A DNA stretch of 64,000 nt from Gordonia sp049847105 (lineage in GTDB: Bacteria; Actinomycetota; Actinomycetes; Mycobacteriales; Mycobacteriaceae), in contig NZ_JBNCNS010000002.1 of assembly GCF_049847105.1 (NCBI RefSeq), forward strand, positions 372,001-436,000, in the 5' to 3' direction. A model generated the notes under the pieces. It was not told where the DNA came from and made no database searches. It worked only from the letters and a program-made list of their open reading frames with translations. Below are positions 59,548-64,000 of the stretch, one piece after another. Numbering within the stretch: the first letter of the stretch is position 1; each line of letters begins with the position of its first letter. The translations under genes were made by a program, and so were the position numbers.

Positions 59548-60476
59548 GCGATGGCCAACCCGAGTCCGGCGCCCGCGGGCACCCCGTCGATGGCCGAGGG
59601 CGTGCGCGAAGGACTGCCCCGATACGAGGTCTCGAAGATACGCTCCAGGTCGTTCTCCGGGATACCCACGCCCGTGTCGTCGACCCGTATCCACGCGGCA
59701 CCATGCGAACTGCCGAGGGCGACGTCGATCGCACCGCCCGACGGCGTGTGCGCCACCGCGTTCACGATCAGGTTGGTGAGGATCCGAGACAGCGCCGAGG
59801 CGCTGCCGTTGACCGTGACTGCCACATCGGGACAGGTCACGTGCACGGCCACGTCGGCGCGCTGGGCGAGAGTACTTGTCGCGCTGGTCACCTCGTCGAC
59901 CACCTCGCGCAGGTCGATCGCCTCCATGTCCAGCGTCAGCGCACCGGCGTTGATCCGCGCCATCTCGAACAGGTCGTCGACCATGCGGGCCAGCCGAACG
60001 GTGTGTCGATCGATCTGCGTCGCGAACGACGCGACCTCGCCGGGATCGGTGACCACGTGGTCGCTCAATGCCTCGGCCAACGCCTTGATGTCGGCAAGTG
60101 GGGTGCGGAGATCGTGGCTGACCCAGGCGATCAGTTCGCGGCGGGAGTGCTCAGCGGCACGTTCCTGCTCGCGCATGTGACGTTCCCAGACGGTGCGCCT
60201 GGCCTGAAAACGCCCCAGCCACAGGGCTGCCGGGAGCGTCACCAACGCGACTGCCGCCAGCACGGCGGCGGTCCGCCAGATGTCACCGGTGAACATCATG
60301 CCGCTGACGCCGAACACGCCGACGAACGTCGCCGCCATCGGGATGAGCACCATCAGCACCATGCTGATCAGCAGCGATGCACGCCGCATGGCCACCAGCA
60401 ACAGGCCGCCCGCCAACACCACCGGCGCAGTCCAGGCCAACGCCAGCAACAGGATTCGGACGATCTCGGAATTCAT
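59445..60476 (-). CDS. Two-component sensor histidine kinase
   Basis: A 343-residue kinase with two hydrophobic segments near the N-terminus (about 8-30 and 34-60) and a third at 68-86, and little extracytoplasmic sequence. The dimerisation box is AWVSHDLRTPLADIKAL with the phospho-His. The ATPase has LTNLIVNAVAHTP, DDTGVGIPE and GAGLGLAIAQGLVDAH. With so short a periplasmic loop it may sense the membrane or an internal signal. It lies 24 bases after its response regulator. Confidence 0.92.
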   Translation of the reverse strand: MNSEIVRILLLALAWTAPVVLAGGLLLVAMRRASLLISMVLMVLIPMAATFVGVFGVSGMMFTGDIWRTAAVLAAVALVTLPAALWLGRFQARRTVWERHMREQERAAEHSRRELIAWVSHDLRTPLADIKALAEALSDHVVTDPGEVASFATQIDRHTVRLARMVDDLFEMARINAGALTLDMEAIDLREVVDEVTSATSTLAQRADVAVHVTCPDVAVTVNGSASALSRILTNLIVNAVAHTPSGGAIDVALGSSHGAAWIRVDDTGVGIPENDLERIFETSYRGSPSRTPSAIDGVPAGAGLGLAIAQGLVDAHSGSIVASNLDSGSRFEVTLPLVPAGA

Positions 60477-60500
60477 CGGTCGACACTCATGTCCGGAGTC

Positions 60501-61190
60501 TCACGCGTCGCCATCCGCCCGGCATGACCACCGGTATCCACGACCCCACACCGTCTCGATCCGCGACGCGTCGCCGAGCTTGGCGCGCAGCCGTTTGACG
60601 TGCACCGTCACGGTGGACAGGTCCCCGAACCGCCAGCCCCACACCCGTTCCAGCAATTCGTCGCGCGAGAACACGGTGTCGACGTGGCCGAGGAAAAAGG
60701 TGAGCAGATCGAACTCGCGTTTGGTGGTGGACACCGGATGGCCGGCCACCAATACCTCGCGGGCCGCGAGGTCGACGGTCACGACGCCATCGGACAGCCT
60801 GCCGGCCGTCGATTCCGCGGTGGCCGCGCTCGCGCGGCGCAGCACCGACTGGACGCGCAGGCTCAGTTCGCGCGGGCTGAAGGGCTTGGCGACGTAGTCG
60901 TCGGCACCCGACTCGAGGCCGAGCACCCGGTCCTCGGCCTCCCCGAGGGCAGTCAGCATGATGACCGGCAGGTCTGCATGAACGCCGGAGCGGATGCGGC
61001 GGCAGACGTCGATCCCGTCGCCGTCGGGCATCATCACGTCCAGGATCGCCAGATCGATGCGATTCCGTTCCAGTTCGTCGAGGGCCTGCCGGCCCGAACC
61101 CACCACCATGACGTGCATACCGTCGCGTTCGAGGTAGCGACGGACGACGTCGGCCACCACGGGGTCGTCGTCGGCGACGAGAATCTGCAT
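60501..61190 (-). CDS. OmpR-family response regulator
   Basis: A 229-residue regulator. The receiver domain has the acidic pair in ILVADDDPVVAD, phospho-acceptor Asp in LAILDVMMPDGDG, the switch Thr in IMLTALGEAED, and Lys in YVAKPFSPREL. The winged helix (about 140-225) includes FDLLTFFLGHVDTVFSRDELL and STVTVHVKRLRAKLGD. The start at MQILVADDD is clear. It is sandwiched between the membrane protein and the kinase, within one likely operon. Confidence 0.94.
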   Translation of the reverse strand: MQILVADDDPVVADVVRRYLERDGMHVMVVGSGRQALDELERNRIDLAILDVMMPDGDGIDVCRRIRSGVHADLPVIMLTALGEAEDRVLGLESGADDYVAKPFSPRELSLRVQSVLRRASAATAESTAGRLSDGVVTVDLAAREVLVAGHPVSTTKREFDLLTFFLGHVDTVFSRDELLERVWGWRFGDLSTVTVHVKRLRAKLGDASRIETVWGRGYRWSCRADGDA

Positions 61191-61210
61191 GACGTCAGCC
61201 CACACCCGTC

Positions 61211-62581
61211 TCACCAGTACGTCAACACAAGATGATTGACCGCGAGGGCGACGGCCACCTGGGCGCCAAGCCACACGCGTTGCCGACGGACGGGGAGCAG
61301 CGCCGTGCTCACCATGGTCCACAAGCTGAAGCCCAGCCAGATCCGTTCGGTCTCGGCTTTGCTCAACGCACTGAAGTCGGCCACGAGGATGGCGACCAGC
61401 CCGGCCAGGGAGAGCAGTACGACGGGATGACGCCACATCCGCGATCCGAAGACGCGGCCGAGTCCGGCGGGTACCGCGGGGCCGACGGCGAACAGGGTGG
61501 CGGCGATATTCGCCCACCCCCAATACGCGAACGGCCGGATCGAGGCGATGCCCTGGTAATAGCGGTCGACCACCATTCGGTAGCCGTCGAACCACCAGAA
61601 CCCGAAGGCACGGAACACGCCGACGACCGCCAGGGCGGCGGGCACGGCAAGGAGCAGCGGCCGTGCGTTGCGGGCCGCGATGAGCACGGCCAGTACGACG
61701 AATCCGATGAGCACCAGCCCGTAGTTCAGGAAGATCGAGAACCCGAGGAACGCTCCGCCGAGAAGGCCGGTTACGGCTGCGCCGACACCGTGACGGTGCG
61801 TCGCCATCGCGACGAATGCGACACCCCATGCCGCCACCGCCATGAAGTATCCGTCGGCGGAGACCCCCACCCAGACGAGGCCGGGAAAGAGGGCCAGGAA
61901 CGGCGCACACCGGCGTGCCCAGTCCTCCGCATCGAGATTCCGGAGTGTGATCATCACCGCGACGAGGGCGCTGCATCCGGTCAGTACACACCAGATCCCC
62001 GCCCAGCCGCCGCCGCCGAGACCGAGCCGGTCCAGCCATACGAAGGTGATGAGCGCTCCGGGTGGATGCCCCGACACGTGGGTGGTCCAGGAGTCCGGCT
62101 GATGAGCGAGGATGCGGTCCGAGAATGTCGCGAGCACGCCCGGGATGCTGTGCACCCCTGGCACTTCCGACAGGTACTCGTCGGGGCGGACGAGGCGCCC
62201 GGCGATGCCGCGCTGCCAGCCGTCGATCAGCGCCAGGCTCAGCGTCCACAGCACGGCCGTGGCCCACACGGTGAACGCGAGGGTCCTCCATCGGAGTCGA
62301 GATGCCCAGCCGGGCAGCAGCATCACCGCAGCGGCGGCGATCACGACGGCGGGGATCGAGCCCGGTCCGACGTGTGGGTTCCATTGCCCCAACAGGGGTG
62401 CGGCGCCGGCAAAAATCCGGCCCCGCAGCGCGTCACCCATGACGATCGGTACGACGATCGCCGCTACCACCAGTGCGATCGCCGCCGAGACCCACACGAC
62501 GTCGGTGCGCACGATGCCGCGGCGGTGCACGGGTTCTCCGGCGTGCAGCGGGATGTCGGGGGGTGCCGTCGGTGACCTCAC
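61211..62581 (-). CDS. Polytopic membrane protein, possible GT-C glycosyltransferase (Rv0541c-like)
   Basis: A 456-residue protein with about 12 hydrophobic segments. A first-loop region before SGHPPGALITFVWLDRLGLG and a long hydrophilic loop resemble GT-C lipid-linked sugar transferases, but a clear DxD is not visible there. Other stretches are GYFMAVAAWGVAFVAMATHRH and FWWFDGYRMVVDRYYQG. The start is uncertain: GTG 62581 or ATG 62638. It is 20 bases before the response regulator on the same strand and divergent from the family 2 glycosyltransferase. Confidence 0.7.
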   Translation of the reverse strand: MRSPTAPPDIPLHAGEPVHRRGIVRTDVVWVSAAIALVVAAIVVPIVMGDALRGRIFAGAAPLLGQWNPHVGPGSIPAVVIAAAAVMLLPGWASRLRWRTLAFTVWATAVLWTLSLALIDGWQRGIAGRLVRPDEYLSEVPGVHSIPGVLATFSDRILAHQPDSWTTHVSGHPPGALITFVWLDRLGLGGGGWAGIWCVLTGCSALVAVMITLRNLDAEDWARRCAPFLALFPGLVWVGVSADGYFMAVAAWGVAFVAMATHRHGVGAAVTGLLGGAFLGFSIFLNYGLVLIGFVVLAVLIAARNARPLLLAVPAALAVVGVFRAFGFWWFDGYRMVVDRYYQGIASIRPFAYWGWANIAATLFAVGPAVPAGLGRVFGSRMWRHPVVLLSLAGLVAILVADFSALSKAETERIWLGFSLWTMVSTALLPVRRQRVWLGAQVAVALAVNHLVLTYW

Positions 62582-62683
62582 ATGACCCACCGTAGGAGCA
62601 CGGACGGCACGATGACAGTGGCTCGGACGCGACGTCATACTTCCGTCACCGCCCGAACCCTGTTCAGGGGCCACTACCGCTCA

Positions 62684-62689
62684 TAGCGT
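62684..62689 (+). promoter_or_regulatory. Predicted -10 element, leaderless start of the family 2 glycosyltransferase
   Basis: TAGCGT fits TANNNT and ends 7 bases before the ATG at 62697. It argues against the GTG at 62688, which overlaps it. Confidence 0.45.
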
Positions 62690-62696
62690 GGGATTC

Positions 62697-63353
62697 ATGA
62701 GCGATGCCGACGTATCCGTCATCATTCCCTGTCGAAACGAGCGAGGGGCGATCGTCTCTGTGCTGGAAGGGATTCCGGATGGATACGAGGTGATCGTGGT
62801 GGACAACGGTTCCGCCGACGGCACGGCGGACGTGGTGGCCGAGCTCGGTGTGCGGGTGATCGCCGAGCCGCGGCCCGGATACGGAGCGGCGGTCCATGCC
62901 GGAGTGCTGGCCGCGCAGGGACCGATCATCTGCACCATCGACGGGGACGGGTCGATGTCACCGGCGGAGCTGCCCGGCCTGGTCGACCGATTGGGCGCGG
63001 GGGCCGATCTGGCCGTCGGGCGTCGTCGACCCACCCGTCCCGAAGCGTGGCCTGCCCACGCGCGCGCCGGCTCCGCCGCCGTCGCGTGGTGGCTTCGTCG
63101 ACGATACGGACTGCCGGTCAACGACATCGGTCCGATGCGGGCGATCGAGCGAGAACGCCTGCTGGCGCTCGGGATCGAGGATCGGCGCTCGGGATATCCG
63201 GTCGAACTGCTGGTCCGGGCAGCACGATCTGGGCTACGGGTGTCCGAATGTGCGGTCACCTACACGCCGCGAACCGCAGGACGTTCCAAAGTGTCCGGCT
63301 CCATCGCCGGATCGATGCAGGCGGGTCGGGACTTCCTGGCGGCCTTGTCATGA
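62697..63353 (+). CDS. Family 2 glycosyltransferase (polyprenyl-phosphate sugar synthase-like)
   Basis: A 218-residue GT-A enzyme. The start MSDADVSVIIPCRNERGAI leads to the nucleotide-sugar site VVDNGSADGTADVV and the metal site ICTIDGDGSM (DxD type). GPMRAIERERLLALGIEDRRSGYPVELLVRA is typical of DPM1/DPG-synthase relatives. It corresponds to Rv0539. There are no membrane helices, so it works at the inner face with a lipid acceptor. Its stop overlaps the next ATG (ATGA). Confidence 0.87.
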   Translation: MSDADVSVIIPCRNERGAIVSVLEGIPDGYEVIVVDNGSADGTADVVAELGVRVIAEPRPGYGAAVHAGVLAAQGPIICTIDGDGSMSPAELPGLVDRLGAGADLAVGRRRPTRPEAWPAHARAGSAAVAWWLRRRYGLPVNDIGPMRAIERERLLALGIEDRRSGYPVELLVRAARSGLRVSECAVTYTPRTAGRSKVSGSIAGSMQAGRDFLAALS

Positions 63354-64000
63354 CAGCGTCGGCCACCCGGAACACCGACGCCGTGCTCCTCGTGGCAAAG
63401 GCGCCGATTCCGGGTGCGGCAAAGACCCGACTCATCCCGGAATTCGGTCCGCGGGCGGCCGCGGACCTCGCCGCAGCCGCACTCATCGACACCATCCGAA
63501 CGGCCTGCACGGCCGGCCCGGAGGTCATCGTCGCGATGGTCGGCGACCCGGCGCACGGTGCCCGGCACGCCGAACTCGCGGACCTGCTGCATCGCTGCAC
63601 GGTCATCGGGCAGCGCGGCGACACCTTCGGTGAGCGCCTCCGCAACGCCCATGTCGATGCGGCCGCCCTCGGCGTCGACCGGGTGCTGCAGATCGGCATG
63701 GATACACCGCAGGTGACCAGGCGCGACCTCAAGTCGGGCCTGCGTCTGTTGCGTACGGGTACTGCCGTCCTCGGGCCCGCCGTCGACGGCGGCTGGTGGG
63801 CGCTGGGCCTCGTCGGCGCCCGCGGAGCGGATGTGCTGCCCGGCGTCCCGATGTCCACCCCAGAGACCCGGGTCGGTACCGAAGGCGCGCTCCGTCGCGA
63901 CGGGCTGGTGGTGCGACCACTGCGTACCCTCGTCGATGTCGATCGGCCCGACGACGTCGCGGCGGTGGCCGGACTCTGTGTGCCGCAGAGCGCATTCGCG
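63350..64000 (+). CDS. DUF2064 / TIGR04282-type glycosyltransferase-like protein (3' end missing)
   Basis: 217 codons are present; the gene runs off the right edge. The start MTASATRNTDAVLLVAKAPIPGAAKTRL has the family's KxPxPGxxKTRL signature, followed by RGDTFGERLRNAH, QIGMDTPQV and GPAVDGGWWALGL. The fold is a nucleotidyl/GT-A type. It is coupled to the family 2 glycosyltransferase, a pairing common in these clusters (Rv0540 position). The product is unknown. Confidence 0.85.
   Translation, partial: MTASATRNTDAVLLVAKAPIPGAAKTRLIPEFGPRAAADLAAAALIDTIRTACTAGPEVIVAMVGDPAHGARHAELADLLHRCTVIGQRGDTFGERLRNAHVDAAALGVDRVLQIGMDTPQVTRRDLKSGLRLLRTGTAVLGPAVDGGWWALGLVGARGADVLPGVPMSTPETRVGTEGALRRDGLVVRPLRTLVDVDRPDDVAAVAGLCVPQSAFA

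Noticed and set aside
60501..62384. Long minus-strand reading placing about 400 residues before the response regulator
   Set aside because: The added part is an out-of-frame reading of the polytopic membrane protein; the receiver domain starts naturally at MQILVADDD (61190).

Overview
The window is high-GC actinobacterial chromosome. GTG starts are common, several genes look leaderless, and there are WhiB regulators, a mycothiol-type SigH/anti-sigma pair, a mycoredoxin, AdnAB instead of RecBCD/AddAB, and the 24-residue ribosomal protein bL37. Most of it, from the ybaK/SRAP pair to the UPF0182 protein, follows from memory the gene neighbourhood of Mycobacterium tuberculosis Rv3223c-Rv3193c. 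Dispersed intergenic repeats and an added nitrate-assimilation operon point to a non-mycobacterial member of the Mycobacteriales, most likely Gordonia or a close relative. No database search was possible, so the genus is an inference.

Layout. 1-8.2 kb holds mixed metabolic genes: the start of a cysteine hydrolase, malQ, an MFS exporter, an ATP-grasp enzyme, a globin, a class B flavin monooxygenase and a zinc alcohol dehydrogenase. 8.2-13.7 kb is a stress and signalling block: SRAP protein, YbaK-type deacylase, sigH-rshA, bL37, a biotinylated mini-protein, the PdtaS-like kinase and whiB1. 14-26.3 kb holds housekeeping and poorly characterised genes: MFS, lipid kinase, membrane protein, ParA, beta-propeller protein, RhlE helicase, ferritin-like protein, DUF3107, TetR, DUF3152 and moeZ. 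26.5-32.9 kb is a tightly coupled operon narK-nirB-nirD-hemD/HTH-cbiX: nitrate uptake, nitrite reduction and siroheme supply. 33.1-46.8 kb is a DNA repair and redox block: ATL, lipase-like hydrolase, adnA-adnB, K+ channel, nudC, mrx1, uvrD2 and whiB7 with a long attenuator leader. 47-56.3 kb has an ABC1 kinase, a ThiF/cyclodehydratase-like protein, a zincin, a PDZ-Lon protease, a PPA1309 protein and a UPF0182 membrane protein. After a decayed epimerase pseudogene and the initiator tRNA, 57.5-64 kb resembles Rv0535-Rv0541c: a methylthioadenosine-type phosphorylase, an epimerase, a two-component system, a polytopic membrane protein and two glycosyltransferase-like genes.

Regulatory content is rich. 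SigH-type boxes precede sigH and mrx1, so the thiol-stress sigma factor, its anti-sigma factor and the mycoredoxin probably form one circuit. sigH has two plausible starts, as in the Streptomyces SigR/SigR' pair. whiB7 has an AT box, an 83-codon leader ORF and mutually exclusive hairpins. Four perfect 22-bp tandem repeats end 7 bp before the AT box. A CRP-like box lies upstream of whiB1 and a GlnR-like box upstream of narK.

No CRISPR array, prophage, integrase or insertion sequence was seen. No wholly new multi-gene system is evident. The strongest leads are the whiB7 control region, the SigH circuit, repeats that have entered coding sequence (adnA, the uvrD2 end), and the orphan TOMM-like/ABC1-kinase gene set.
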